Shown: positions 7,645-16,570, counted from the stretch's first letter. The stretch: DNA of 59,633 nucleotides from Clostridiales bacterium (GCA_022800315.1 JAAWQC010000014.1:1-59633); one strand, 5' to 3'. Numbers and translations: made by a program. The notes: a model not told the origin generated them from the sequence alone.

Positions 7645-8784
7645 TTATCGGACGAACAGTTCCGCGAACAGATCACGGGCATCGGCGGCGGTGAAACCAC
7701 CGGCCACCCGCGCAAAATTTTTCGGCTCCGCGCCGTCGGAGGCGGGGTCCCAGCGCCGGGCGTAATCCTCCACCTGCCCCATGGTCATACGGATATCGGC
7801 TGTGACCAGGAGATCCAGAGCTTGATGAAACGCCTCTTTTCCCCCCACAAGTGAGTAGAAACGGGCCGTCCGCTCTGGCAGACCGGCCTCCGACCGCCGG
7901 AGCAGATCGGGAAGGAAGACGGCGCATGCCATGCCGTGAGGGACGTCGAAATCCTCGGTGAGAACGTAGCCCAGCGGATGGGGATAGGCGGTGCCCATGG
8001 CGTTCAGCACCATACCCGCCCACAGCGCGCCGTAAAATAGCTGTTCCCGCAGGCCCATGGTCGGTTCTGCCGCAGCGCCTCCGGCCAGCTCAATCAGGCC
8101 GCCGCTCAGCAGGGGTAAAGCCCGGCTGGCGAAAAGATCGGCGACGTCAGTGCAGACAGGGTTCAAGAAGCCCTCTGCCCCGTGGCACAGGGCGTCGAGC
8201 GCGGTGGAAACGGTAGTAGCGGCACTCATGGTGCAGGTATACCGCGGGTCGGCGTAGGCGGCCCGCGCGTAACAGCAGGGGTCGGAGACGCTGCGCTTGC
8301 GGCCGTCCTGGTCGCCGGTGAGCACCGCCACCGGGCTGACCTCGCTGCCGGTGCCGGCGGTGAGGCCCACCAGTGCGAAGGGGAGGGGGGCGTATTTATA
8401 CGTCCCCGCGAACAACCGCTCCACGTCGGCTGTGGTATTTTCCGCGATCCACGCCGCAGCCTTGGTCGCGTCCAGCACCGACCCGCCGCCGATTCCCACG
8501 AGGAAGTCTGCCCGGCAGGCTTCTGCGGCAAAGGCGGCGGCCTGGCACTGAGAAATCAGCGGATTGGCGCCGATACCGGGAAAAACGGTGCAGTCCACCC
8601 CGGCGTCGGTCAGGGCCGCCATGGCGTCGTCCAGCGCGCCGGAGCGCATGGCGGAATTCTGGCCGGTAATAATCAGGCAGCGGCGGCCGTATTCCCGCAG
8701 CTCACCCATCCGCTGCCGTACGCAGCCCGGCCCGCTGACCACCCGTACCGGCATATGAAAGTGAAAATCCATGCTGTTTGCCAC
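7645..8784 (-). CDS. Iron-containing alcohol dehydrogenase
   Basis: A group III (Fe-dependent) alcohol dehydrogenase of 379 aa, using NAD(P)H to interconvert an aldehyde or ketone with an alcohol. The N-terminal dinucleotide fold carries VGIGGGSVLDATKAAA near residue 95. The metal ligands expected in this family fit D/H positions around ALCHGAEG (near 206), TAYPHPLGY (near 263) and FDVPHGMACA (near 276). The sequence is fairly divergent (SCQ-type active-site loop), so the physiological alcohol is unknown. It is a single-gene unit with its own terminator and start codon ATG preceded by GGAGAGG. Confidence 0.9.
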   Translation of the reverse strand: MANSMDFHFHMPVRVVSGPGCVRQRMGELREYGRRCLIITGQNSAMRSGALDDAMAALTDAGVDCTVFPGIGANPLISQCQAAAFAAEACRADFLVGIGGGSVLDATKAAAWIAENTTADVERLFAGTYKYAPLPFALVGLTAGTGSEVSPVAVLTGDQDGRKRSVSDPCCYARAAYADPRYTCTMSAATTVSTALDALCHGAEGFLNPVCTDVADLFASRALPLLSGGLIELAGGAAAEPTMGLREQLFYGALWAGMVLNAMGTAYPHPLGYVLTEDFDVPHGMACAVFLPDLLRRSEAGLPERTARFYSLVGGKEAFHQALDLLVTADIRMTMGQVEDYARRWDPASDGAEPKNFARVAGGFTAADARDLFAELFVR

Positions 8785-9128
8785 CTCTCCAATGGAAGAT
8801 ATCGTTATTTTCGACAGGATTGTCTATTCGGAACTAGCTGAAAAAGCGTATGATCGGGAAATGCAAACAACGCAAGCTGTCAAACAAACGGTTTGGTTTG
8901 CATTTTGAACCATTCTATTATAATATAGACATCGGTTCCTTTATCTTGAGATAACACTGTCCTGTCGGGAACCGGTGCCGAAGAATTCCATTTGAAATTC
9001 TTCCTTATATGAATTATAACATAAGAATCTGCATTTTGGAAAATTTAACTCATGCAGGTTAAACCAAAGGCTATCTGACCCATACTTACCTTATGTATAA
9101 CCGGCTGCGGCGGGACGGAGGCGACGGC
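8785..9128. promoter_or_regulatory. Control region upstream of the Rnf operon
   Basis: An AT-rich gap between the divergent dehydrogenase gene and the Rnf operon. It holds an inverted repeat, AAATGCAAAC (8859-8868) and GTTTGCATTT (8896-8905), whose right arm overlaps a possible rightward promoter (TTTGCA, 16 bp, TATAAT at 8919-8924). The arrangement would let a repressor bound to the dyad block RNA polymerase. About 200 bases of leader follow before the first gene. No known riboswitch fold was recognised there. Confidence 0.45.
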
Positions 9129-9521
9129 ATGGCGGAAACTCCACGGAGCAAACGGACACTGATCCGAAAAGGGGACATGCTGGTGCTCGTTTCCCTGCTG
9201 GCCGCCGCGCTGCTGCTGTTGCTGGTGATGCGGCTGACCGCCCGGCCGGGCGCGGAGGCGGTGGTGACCGTGCCGGGCGGGGAGTTTACCCTTTCCCTCG
9301 CCGGCGATCAGGTCAGAGAGGTGACCGGCCTCGACGGTATCCCGGTGGTGCTCGAGGTGAACGGCGGCCGCATCCGGTTCCAGTCCAGCGGCTGTCCCGA
9401 TAAAATCTGTGTGAACAGCGGCTGGCTGTCCCGGGCGGGCCAGTCCGCCGCCTGCGTTCCGGCGGGTGTCGCCCTGCGCCTGGTGGGCGGAACACAGGGC
9501 GTCGATGCCGTCACCGCGTGA
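9129..9521 (+). CDS. NusG domain II-containing protein
   Basis: A 130-aa membrane-anchored protein with one N-terminal transmembrane helix (about residues 17-38, LVLVSLLAAALLLLLVM). A NusG_II beta domain follows, with the typical VVLEVNGGRIRFQSSGCPDKICVNSGW segment split around its two cysteines. Genes of this family regularly precede a Gx transporter gene and the rnf genes in Clostridia. The role is unknown but is probably linked to Rnf assembly or quinone/isoprenoid redox. I chose ATG 9129 because GGAGGC lies seven to eight bases upstream; a weaker ATG exists at 9093. Confidence 0.85.
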   Translation: MAETPRSKRTLIRKGDMLVLVSLLAAALLLLLVMRLTARPGAEAVVTVPGGEFTLSLAGDQVREVTGLDGIPVVLEVNGGRIRFQSSGCPDKICVNSGWLSRAGQSAACVPAGVALRLVGGTQGVDAVTA

Positions 9522-9547
9522 TGAAGCAAGGAAGCGGGAGGTCTGCC

Positions 9548-10081
9548 GTGAAAGGAAACACTGACAGGCGGCGGGACGCCGCTGACGCTGCTCGGCAAGC
9601 GGCCCTGCTGGGCCTGCTGTCCGCGCTGGCGGTGGCGCTGTCCTTCCTGGAAGGGCTGCTGCCGGTGCTGCCGGTGCCCGGCGCCAAACTGGGCCTGTCC
9701 AATATCGTGACCATGTATGCCTTATCGGTGATGAATCTGCCGGCCGCGCTGGCGGTAGCGGTGATCAAGTCCCTGTTCGCCCTGCTGCGCGGCGGCACCG
9801 CCTTTTTTATGAGTTTGGCGGGCGGTCTGCTGAGCACTCTGGTCATGGCGGCGGCGCTGAAATGGCCGCGGGGCCGGCTGAGCTTCCTGGGTACCGGCAT
9901 TCTGGGTGCGGTTGCCCACAACGCCGCCCAGCTGGGGGTGTCCATGCTGCTGCTCAGCCCCTCCCTGATCTGGTACGGGCCATGGCTGCTGCTCATGGCA
10001 CTGGCGGCGGGAACCCTCACCGGCCTGACGCTGAACATCGTGATGCCCGCCCTCCGCCGGATAAACCCCGGCGGCAGATGA
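9548..10081 (+). CDS. Gx transporter family protein (HepS component I-like)
   Basis: A membrane protein of about 177 aa with five to six hydrophobic helices and the family pattern PVPGAKLGLSNIVTMYAL, close to ECF-type S components. It is often labelled heptaprenyl diphosphate synthase component I, but it is more likely a small-molecule membrane carrier. The GTG at 9548 follows GGGAGG by six bases and is preferred; in-frame starts at 9518/9521 would overlap the NusG-II gene. It is the second gene of the Rnf operon. Confidence 0.8.
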   Translation: MKGNTDRRRDAADAARQAALLGLLSALAVALSFLEGLLPVLPVPGAKLGLSNIVTMYALSVMNLPAALAVAVIKSLFALLRGGTAFFMSLAGGLLSTLVMAAALKWPRGRLSFLGTGILGAVAHNAAQLGVSMLLLSPSLIWYGPWLLLMALAAGTLTGLTLNIVMPALRRINPGGR

Positions 10082-10110
10082 GAAATCAAATGACTCCAAA
10101 GCAGGAGGTA

Positions 10111-11457
10111 ATGACTGTGTCTATACAAGAAAAGCTGGGTTTGCCCGCCTTCCGCACCCGCGGCGGCGTCCACGCACCCCATCGGAAGAACACGGCGGAA
10201 TGCGAAACGGTGGTCATGCCGCCTCCCGAGCGCATCGTGGTGGCTATGTCCCAGCACATCGGCGCGCCCTGCATCCCGGTGGTGAAGGTGGGGGACACGG
10301 TGAAGGTCGGCCAGCTGATCGGCGATTCCGACGCCCTGGTATCCGCTCCCATCCATTCCGGCGTATCGGGCAAGGTTACCGGCCTGACCGAGCTGCTTAT
10401 GCCCGGCGGGCGGACCACCGCCGCCGTCGTCATCGAGTCGGATGGAGAACAGCGGGTCCATGAGAGCGTGCAGCCCCCTGTCATCGAACAGTTTGACCAG
10501 TTCATCGCGGCGGTGCGGCAGTCGGGAGCGGTGGGCCTCGGCGGCGCGGGCTTCCCCACCCATGTGAAGCTGAACCCCAAAGACCGGGACGCCATCGACA
10601 CCATCATCATCAACGCCGCGGAATGCGAACCCTATATCACCGCCGATTACCGTGAGTGCATGGAGGATTCGTGGGATGTGGTCTCCGGCGTACAGACGGT
10701 CATGGAGTTCCTTGACGCCTCCCGCGTAATCATCGCCATCGAGAGCAACAAGCCCGCCGCCATTGCGGAGCTGGCGAAGATCGCGGCCAGCGTCACGACA
10801 CCCCAGCGGCAGGTGCAGGTTCGCAGGCTGCCCGCCCGGTATCCCCAGGGGGCGGAGAAGGTCCTGATAGCGGCCTGCACCGGACGGAAGGTGCCCCCCG
10901 GGGGTCTGCCCGCCGACGTGGGCTGCATCGTCATGAACGTGACCACCGCCGCCTTTCTTTCCCGGTATTTTAAGACTGGTATGCCTCTCGTCGCCCGTCG
11001 GCTGACGGTGGACGGCACCGCCGTAGCCCATCCGAAAAACGTGCGGGTGACCATCGGCACGCCGGTGAAGGACGTGCTCGCCTTTACCGGCGGACTCAAG
11101 CATGAGGTGGGTCGTCTGTTGATGGGCGGGCCGATGATGGGGCTGGCCCTGATGGATGACGCGCTGCCGGTGCTCAAGCAGAACAACGCGATCCTGGCCT
11201 TCGCCAGGCAGGAATCTGCCGTCACCGACGCCACCCCCTGCATCCGTTGCGGCCGGTGTGTGGAGGCCTGTCCCATGCGGCTGGTCCCGCCCTCCATTGC
11301 CGCGGCCTTCAGCGCGAAGGATTTCGCGGGGGCGGAGAAGCTGGGGGTGGGCACCTGCATGGAATGCGGCTGCTGTTCCTTTTCCTGCCCCGCCCACCGG
11401 CCCATCGTGCAGACCATGCGGCTGGCCAAGGACGCGGTACGCAAGAGCAAGAGCTGA
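10111..11457 (+). CDS. rnfC: Rnf electron transport complex subunit C
   Basis: The peripheral NADH-side subunit of the Rnf complex, which couples ferredoxin oxidation and NAD reduction to ion export. About 448 aa: an N-terminal Rnf-Nqr domain with the glycine-rich GLGGAGFPTHVKL (near residue 140), a flavin/NAD-binding middle, and two 4Fe-4S clusters in CIRCGRCVEACPM and CMECGCCSFSCPA at the end. ATG 10111 lies only two bases after AGGAGG. The in-frame GTG at 10117 has ideal spacing and may be the true start. It opens the rnfCDGEAB order that is usual in Clostridia. Confidence 0.95.
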   Translation: MTVSIQEKLGLPAFRTRGGVHAPHRKNTAECETVVMPPPERIVVAMSQHIGAPCIPVVKVGDTVKVGQLIGDSDALVSAPIHSGVSGKVTGLTELLMPGGRTTAAVVIESDGEQRVHESVQPPVIEQFDQFIAAVRQSGAVGLGGAGFPTHVKLNPKDRDAIDTIIINAAECEPYITADYRECMEDSWDVVSGVQTVMEFLDASRVIIAIESNKPAAIAELAKIAASVTTPQRQVQVRRLPARYPQGAEKVLIAACTGRKVPPGGLPADVGCIVMNVTTAAFLSRYFKTGMPLVARRLTVDGTAVAHPKNVRVTIGTPVKDVLAFTGGLKHEVGRLLMGGPMMGLALMDDALPVLKQNNAILAFARQESAVTDATPCIRCGRCVEACPMRLVPPSIAAAFSAKDFAGAEKLGVGTCMECGCCSFSCPAHRPIVQTMRLAKDAVRKSKS

Positions 11458-11568
11458 CCCGCGGTTTTTCCCCGTTTTTGACTGCTGCGCCGTCACCGTC
11501 GTGACCGCGTGTATCTCATGCCTCCCGCCGTCTGTTATGGCGGGGGCGGAAAGGTCTGGTAACCTCCT

Positions 11569-12519
11569 ATGGAACATACGCTAACCGTCACCTCTTCGCC
11601 TCATCTCCACTGCGGGATGAATACGCGGGGGATCATGCTCGACGTGCTGATCGCCCTGCTGCCGGCGGTCGCCGCCTCGGTGTGGCTCTTCGGCTGGCGC
11701 GCCGCCGTGGTGGAGGTGGTGTGCATCGCCTCCTGCGTCGCGTCGGAATTTCTGTCCCGCGTCGTGATGAAGCGGCCCCAGTCGGTAGGCGACCTGTCCG
11801 CCGTCGTGACCGGCCTGCTGTTGGCCTTCAACCTGCCGGCCACCATCCCGCTGTGGCAGGCGGCGCTGGGCGGAGTGGCCGCCATCGTGGTCGCCAAGCA
11901 GATGTTCGGCGGCATCGGCCAGAATTTCGTCAATCCTGCCCTGATCGGGCGCATCGTACTGATGGCCAGCTTTCCCGCGGCCATGAACAACTGGGTGCAG
12001 CCTTTCAGCGGCACCGGCGCCGACGCGATCAGCTCCGCCACCCCTCTCGCCAATATCGCGGCGGGAGGAGGCGCCGGCTATGGCCTCGGTGAGATGTTCG
12101 TAGGGATGCGTCCCGGCTGCCTGGGGGAGACCTGCGCGGCCGCCCTGCTGCTGGGCGGCGCCTATTTAGTGGCGCGCCGGGTGATCTCGCCCCTGATCCC
12201 CCTGACCTACATCGGCACCGTGTTCGTCATGACCTGGCTGCTGGGCGGCGATCCTCTCACCGCTGTCCTGTCCGGCGGCCTGATGCTGGGCGCCATCTTC
12301 ATGGCTACCGACTATACCACCACCCCCCTCAACAAGACGGGCAAGGCGGTATTCGCCCTGGGCTGCGGCCTGCTGACCGTGCTGATCCGCCATTACGGCT
12401 CTTTGCCGGAGGGGGTATCTTTCGCCATTGTGATCATGAACATCCTGTCCCCTCTGATCGAGCGGGCGACCCGACCGCTCCCCTTCGGGCAAAAAAGGAG
12501 GCTGCGCCGTGAAGATTAA
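11569..12519 (+). CDS. rnfD: Rnf electron transport complex subunit D
   Basis: An integral membrane subunit of 316 aa with about nine to ten helices, carrying a covalently bound FMN. The flavinylation site is visible as ISSATPLANI (Thr near residue 156), matching the family S-x-x-A-T-P pattern. The neighbouring GGIGQNFVNPALIGR stretch is also diagnostic. A 111-bp gap separates it from rnfC, and its 3' end overlaps rnfG by 11 bases, with the rnfG ribosome site inside it. No strong ribosome site is seen before its own ATG. Confidence 0.95.
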   Translation: MEHTLTVTSSPHLHCGMNTRGIMLDVLIALLPAVAASVWLFGWRAAVVEVVCIASCVASEFLSRVVMKRPQSVGDLSAVVTGLLLAFNLPATIPLWQAALGGVAAIVVAKQMFGGIGQNFVNPALIGRIVLMASFPAAMNNWVQPFSGTGADAISSATPLANIAAGGGAGYGLGEMFVGMRPGCLGETCAAALLLGGAYLVARRVISPLIPLTYIGTVFVMTWLLGGDPLTAVLSGGLMLGAIFMATDYTTTPLNKTGKAVFALGCGLLTVLIRHYGSLPEGVSFAIVIMNILSPLIERATRPLPFGQKRRLRRED

Positions 12520-13057
12520 GGATATTATTGTTTCCGCCGCGGCGCTGATGGTCATCGGAGGCGCGGTAACAGCGGCGCTGGCGGGTACCAACGCGCTGAC
12601 TGCGGGCACCATCGCCGACCGGATGGCGGAGACGGAGAACGCCGCCCGCCTGCAGGTCATCGATGCGGACGATTTCGAAGAGCTGACCCTCGACGACGGG
12701 GGGGACGCTGTCATTTACTACCGCGCCGTCAAGGACGGACAGACGGCGGGTTATGTTTTCACCACCGTCACCACCGGCAAAAGCGGGGGGCTCACCGTCA
12801 TGACCGGTATCCGCACCGACGGCGCCGTGTCCGGCGTGGCGGTCACCTCGGACAACGAGACCGCCGGTTATGTGGACAAGGTGCGGGGCGCGGGTTTGCT
12901 GGACGCCTTTACCGGCAAGGAAGCCGCCGGCGGCTTCCGGCTGGGGGAGACGGTGGACGGGGTATCCCAGGCTACCAAAACCTCCCGCGGTATCACCGAA
13001 GGGGTGGATAAGGCGGCCCGGCTCTTTGAAACCTATGTGAAAGGGGGCGCGGCGTAA
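12509..13057 (+). CDS. rnfG: Rnf electron transport complex subunit G
   Basis: A single-pass membrane protein of 182 aa with an extracytoplasmic FMN-binding domain. The N-terminal helix is at residues 5-28. The FMN attachment motif near residue 155 reads SQATKTSRGI. The attachment threonine (A-T-K-T) is kept, but the usual S-G-A-T has Gln in place of Gly. The GTG start at 12509 has AAGGAGG upstream inside rnfD. The stop overlaps the rnfE ATG (TAATG), so the two are probably translationally coupled. Confidence 0.93.
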   Translation: MKIKDIIVSAAALMVIGGAVTAALAGTNALTAGTIADRMAETENAARLQVIDADDFEELTLDDGGDAVIYYRAVKDGQTAGYVFTTVTTGKSGGLTVMTGIRTDGAVSGVAVTSDNETAGYVDKVRGAGLLDAFTGKEAAGGFRLGETVDGVSQATKTSRGITEGVDKAARLFETYVKGGAA

Positions 13058-13800
13058 TGGCCAAGTATGTGCAGACCTTTACCAAGGGCCTGATACGGGA
13101 AAATCCCGTGCTGCGCCTTGTGCTGGGTACCTGTCCCACCCTGGCGGTCACCACCGCGGCCATGAACGGCCTGGGAATGGGCGCGGCGGCCGCCTTCGTC
13201 CTGGTGTGCTCCAATATCGTCATCTCCCTGCTGCGCCATGTGATTCCCGATAAGGTGCGGCTGCCTTCCTATATCGTGGTGATCGCTGGCTTTACCACCA
13301 TCGTGCAGATGCTGGTGAAAGCCTACCTGCCCTCCATCGATCAGGCGCTGGGCATCTACCTGCCCCTGATCGTGGTCAACTGCATCATCCTCGGCCGCGC
13401 GGAGGCCTTCGCCAGCAAGAACAGCGTCGGGCTGTCCGCCCTGGACGGCCTCGGAATGGGCGCGGGCTTCACGGCAGCTCTCATCGTCATGGGCGGCCTG
13501 CGGGAATTCCTCGGCAGCGGCACGATTTTCGGCTGGCCCGACGGGGGAATGATTCCTCCCATCACCATTTTCGTGCTGCCGGCGGGCGGCTTCTTCATCT
13601 TCGGCATGCTGATCTGGCTGACCAATCGGCTGTCCAAGAAGCTGGAGGGCGACACCGCCCGCAAGGAACTGACCGGCCGGGTATGCGCTGCCTGCGACGC
13701 GGGCGGATGCCCGAACGCCGCCATCTGCAATCTGGCGGCGGGTGAGGCCGCCGACGCCGAAAAGCCCAGTGTGAAGAGGAGGGAAAGCGACCATGAATAG
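13057..13800 (+). CDS. rnfE: Rnf electron transport complex subunit E with Cys-rich tail
   Basis: An integral membrane subunit with six helices in the first 200 residues, homologous to NqrD and to its neighbour RnfA. It has the ALGIYLPLIVVNCIILGRAEAF segment, split by the conserved Cys near residue 108. Total length is 247 aa, longer than typical RnfE (about 200-230). The extra C-terminal tail carries four cysteines spaced C-x2-C-x4-C-x5-C (VCAACDAGGCPNAAICN), a possible metal or Fe-S site on the cytoplasmic side. It overlaps rnfA by eight bases. Confidence 0.93.
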   Translation: MAKYVQTFTKGLIRENPVLRLVLGTCPTLAVTTAAMNGLGMGAAAAFVLVCSNIVISLLRHVIPDKVRLPSYIVVIAGFTTIVQMLVKAYLPSIDQALGIYLPLIVVNCIILGRAEAFASKNSVGLSALDGLGMGAGFTAALIVMGGLREFLGSGTIFGWPDGGMIPPITIFVLPAGGFFIFGMLIWLTNRLSKKLEGDTARKELTGRVCAACDAGGCPNAAICNLAAGEAADAEKPSVKRRESDHE

Positions 13801-14380
13801 TACCTCCCTGTTCGCTATTCTGATTGGCGGGCTTCTGGTCAACAACTTTGTTTTGTCCCAGTTTCTCGGCATCTGTCCCTTCCTGGGGGTTTCCAAAAAG
13901 CTGAATTCCGCGGTGGGTATGTCGCTGGCGGTCATCTTCGTTATGGTGATGGCCACAGCCGCTACCTGGCCGCTGTACACCTACTTACTGGTGCCCAACG
14001 GCCTCGGCTATCTGCAGACCATCGTTTTTATCCTGATCATTGCGGCGCTGGTCCAGCTGGTGGAGATCGCCCTGAAGCGGTTCGTCCCCCCGCTGTACAA
14101 TGCTTTGGGCATTTACCTGCCCCTGATCACGACCAACTGCGCCGTGCTGGGCGTCACCATTCTGAATATCGACAATCACTACGATTTCGTCCAGTCGCTG
14201 GTCAACGCGCTGGGAGCGGGTCTCGGTTTCCTGCTGGCGATGGTGATGTTCGCCGGTGTGCGTGAGCGGCTGGAAAGCGCGGATATCCCGAAAGGGCTGC
14301 AGGGACTGCCTTCCACCCTGGTGGCGGCGTCGCTGGTCTCCCTGTCCTTTATCGGCTTTCAGGGACTCTTCGGCCTGTAA
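13793..14380 (+). CDS. rnfA: Rnf electron transport complex subunit A
   Basis: An integral membrane subunit of 195 aa with six helices, paralogous to RnfE. The conserved NNFVLSQFLGICPFLG (residues 17-32) and ALGIYLPLITTNCAVLG (near 104) segments hold the cysteines that bind the intramembrane 2Fe-2S cluster with RnfE. It has a GGAGG site inside the end of rnfE. Downstream, 78 bases lead to rnfB. Confidence 0.95.
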   Translation: MNSTSLFAILIGGLLVNNFVLSQFLGICPFLGVSKKLNSAVGMSLAVIFVMVMATAATWPLYTYLLVPNGLGYLQTIVFILIIAALVQLVEIALKRFVPPLYNALGIYLPLITTNCAVLGVTILNIDNHYDFVQSLVNALGAGLGFLLAMVMFAGVRERLESADIPKGLQGLPSTLVAASLVSLSFIGFQGLFGL

Positions 14381-14458
14381 GGAAAAACCGGGGCCGGGAC
14401 AATTTCCGCCCGGCGTTCCGTGAGACTCCACGTTTCTACGAAAGGAAGGGTCATCAAT

Positions 14459-15298
14459 ATGAATCCGATATTGCTGGCGGTGCTGATCGTCGCCGGACTG
14501 GGTCTGGCCGCCGGGTTGGTACTGGCCGTCGCTTCGGTGGTGATGGCGGTGCCGCGGGATGAAAAAACGGAGGCGCTGCGAGCCTGCCTGCCGGGGGCCA
14601 ACTGCGGCGCGTGCGGCTATTCGGGCTGCGACGGATACGCCAAGGCCATGGCACACGAGGGGGCGAAGGTCGGGTTGTGCTCTCCCGGCGGTGAGCAGGT
14701 GGCAGCCGCCACCGCCGAGCTGCTGGGAGTGAGCGGCAGTGACCTGGTGGCCCAAACCGCGCTGGTGCGCTGCGGGGGCTGTGAAGAGTTCACCGCCCGC
14801 AAACTGCGGTACGAGGGCATTCCCACCTGTGCGGCTGCCAATCAGTTTTACGGCGGCGACTGGCTGTGCAACTATGGCTGTCTGGGATACGGCGACTGCC
14901 GCACCGCCTGTGAATACGGCGCGATCAAGGTGGAAAACGGCCTTTCCCGCATCGATCCCGCTTTGTGCCGCGGCTGCGGCCTGTGCGTGAAGGCCTGTCC
15001 GAAGAGTCTGATCACCCTGCTGCCCGGCGGGACCAAAGGGGTGGTGCGGTGCAGCAGCCACGAGAAGGGCGCCCTGGTACGCAAGGCCTGTAAGGTAGGC
15101 TGTATCGGCTGTATGAAATGCACCAAAGCCTGTCAGTACGATGCCATCCACGTGGAGAAGTTCCTCGCCTCCATCGATCCGGAAAAGTGTGTGGGCTGCG
15201 GCGCCTGCGCCGAAACCTGCCCCACCGGCTGCATCACCATCTTCGGCAAAGAGAAGGCGGTTTTTGAGGAAGAGCTGCCGGCAGAATCGCAAAGCTGA
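14459..15298 (+). CDS. rnfB: Rnf electron transport complex subunit B
   Basis: The ferredoxin-accepting subunit of Rnf, 279 aa. An N-terminal membrane helix (residues 3-26) is followed by a 4Fe-4S domain GANCGACGYSGCDGYA near residue 44. The C-terminal half has several further 4Fe-4S motifs: CRGCGLCVKACP, CIGCMKCTKACQ and CVGCGACAETCP. I chose ATG 14459, which begins MNPILLAVLIV after an AAGGAAGGG site; an earlier ATG at 14420 would add an unlikely N-terminus. It is the last gene of the operon and is followed by a strong terminator. Confidence 0.95.
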   Translation: MNPILLAVLIVAGLGLAAGLVLAVASVVMAVPRDEKTEALRACLPGANCGACGYSGCDGYAKAMAHEGAKVGLCSPGGEQVAAATAELLGVSGSDLVAQTALVRCGGCEEFTARKLRYEGIPTCAAANQFYGGDWLCNYGCLGYGDCRTACEYGAIKVENGLSRIDPALCRGCGLCVKACPKSLITLLPGGTKGVVRCSSHEKGALVRKACKVGCIGCMKCTKACQYDAIHVEKFLASIDPEKCVGCGACAETCPTGCITIFGKEKAVFEEELPAESQS

Positions 15299-15310
15299 AA
15301 CAGAAAACAG

Positions 15311-15345
15311 ATGAACCGGCGCACGAATGCGTCGGTTCATTTTTT
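15311..15345 (+). terminator. Terminator of the Rnf operon
   Basis: A stem from ATGAACCGGCGCA (15311-15323) to TGCGTCGGTTCAT (15328-15340), with one mismatch and a CGAA loop, followed by T5. Confidence 0.9.
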
Positions 15346-15480
15346 CGGGAACAGCGGTCTGGAAGAGGGCGGGAGGCTGCTGCGTATCGCCTATTTCGCC
15401 CCGGCTGATTCTCCCGGCCGGCTGTTCATGAACGGTGCCCTTGGCACAGACCGTTTTATAGATATACACTATAAAAACAG

Positions 15481-15510
15481 TTGACTATTGAAAGAAAATG
15501 GTGGTATAAT
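15481..15510 (+). promoter_or_regulatory. Promoter of surface protein gene 1
   Basis: TTGACT at 15481-15486, an 18-bp spacer and a perfect TATAAT at 15505-15510, 48 bases before the start codon. Confidence 0.8.
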
Positions 15511-15558
15511 TTTCCCGATTCAAAAAATAGGATTAAAGGAAATGAATGGAGGATCGGT

Positions 15559-16347
15559 ATGAACATACGGAAAACCATAGGCCTGCTGCTGGCGGCCGCC
15601 GTGGCGGCGGGCGCTTCGTCCATGGCGGTATCGGCAGAGCAGAACGATTTCAGCATCAACGGCGATATCAGCTTTATCCGGTATACGGAGGGGGAATGCG
15701 AGGTCGATTTTAACGGCAAGGCCATGACACTGACCCACCCCGCAGGGTTCGAGGCGGATAAGGTCGGCGCCCATACCATGTGGAACATCACGTCGGATAA
15801 CATCGTCCACATCGCTCAGACTCCCTATCTCTGCTGGGACATCAGCGGGGAACCGAATTTCGATGTGGTCATCCGCTTTGCGGAAGGGGACAAGGGCTTG
15901 GTGTCCCTTCAGGAGGCGGTAGGCAAGACCGAGGGGCTGACGACGGGCAAGGGATCGATCAATTTCCTGGAATTCCTCCAGAGTCGGCCGGACCTGTCTT
16001 ACGACGGCGGGGATCTTTCGCTGATCGCCACCGTTTACTGGCTGTATGGGGAGCCGGGCACCAGCGTGACCTTCAACCAGCTTTACTTCAGCGCCGACCC
16101 GCTGGGCGATACCATGTCCCACGTCAATTCCGGCGATGTTCCCGACACGACGACCACCACCGCCGGTAATACGACGACAACGACGGCGGCGCCCGGTACG
16201 ACCTCCGGGACAGGGAGCACGACGACACAGACTGCGGATACACAGGGCTTCCCGGTCGTCCCTGTGGCGGTTGGCGCAGCGGTCGTGGCGGCTGCGGCCG
16301 TCATAGTGATCGTGGTAGTCTATCGCAATAAAAACCGCGGGAAGTAA
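15559..16347 (+). CDS. Secreted membrane-anchored protein, tandem paralogue 1
   Basis: A surface protein of 262 aa in three parts: a signal peptide (residues 1-31, cleavage near VSA-EQN), a beta-rich domain (about 32-190), and a Thr-rich linker (about 192-232) leading to one membrane helix and an R-N-K-N-R-G-K tail. The globular domain contains TPYLCWDISGEPNFDVVIRF, a jelly-roll or carbohydrate-binding-like look, but I recognise no named family. It is a paralogue of the next gene, with about half the residues matching by eye. There is no LPxTG. It stands as a single unit with its own strong promoter and terminator. Confidence 0.8.
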   Translation: MNIRKTIGLLLAAAVAAGASSMAVSAEQNDFSINGDISFIRYTEGECEVDFNGKAMTLTHPAGFEADKVGAHTMWNITSDNIVHIAQTPYLCWDISGEPNFDVVIRFAEGDKGLVSLQEAVGKTEGLTTGKGSINFLEFLQSRPDLSYDGGDLSLIATVYWLYGEPGTSVTFNQLYFSADPLGDTMSHVNSGDVPDTTTTTAGNTTTTTAAPGTTSGTGSTTTQTADTQGFPVVPVAVGAAVVAAAAVIVIVVVYRNKNRGK

Positions 16348-16364
16348 GAAATTTTTGCGGATCA

Positions 16365-16400
16365 ACCGGAGGGAGCGGGCACACATCCGCTCCCTCCGGT
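16365..16400 (+). terminator. Terminator of surface protein gene 1
   Basis: A perfect 14-bp stem, ACCGGAGGGAGCGG (16365-16378) with its complement at 16387-16400, an eight-base loop, then TTTCG. Confidence 0.85.
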
Positions 16401-16494
16401 TTCGCCTAACGCCGTGACTGTACCGGCAGTGGGATAAGAAGAGGGGTGCGAGCCAAATAATTCCCAAATTTTATGGAAATATTCCTATAACGCA

Positions 16495-16524
16495 TTGACA
16501 AAGATGAGAAAATAAAGCTATAAT
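16495..16524 (+). promoter_or_regulatory. Promoter of surface protein gene 2
   Basis: A perfect TTGACA at 16495-16500, an 18-bp spacer and a perfect TATAAT at 16519-16524. Confidence 0.88.
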
Positions 16525-16570
16525 TTACCTGTCTTATTCAGCATAAAATCAGTTGAATGGAGGAGTAGGT

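Noticed and set aside
9511-11577. A 688-codon open frame on the minus strand opposite rnfC and its neighbours
   Set aside because: It lies exactly over well-identified rnf genes, is Gly/His/Arg-rich in the way of an antisense frame in GC-rich DNA, and resembles no protein family.
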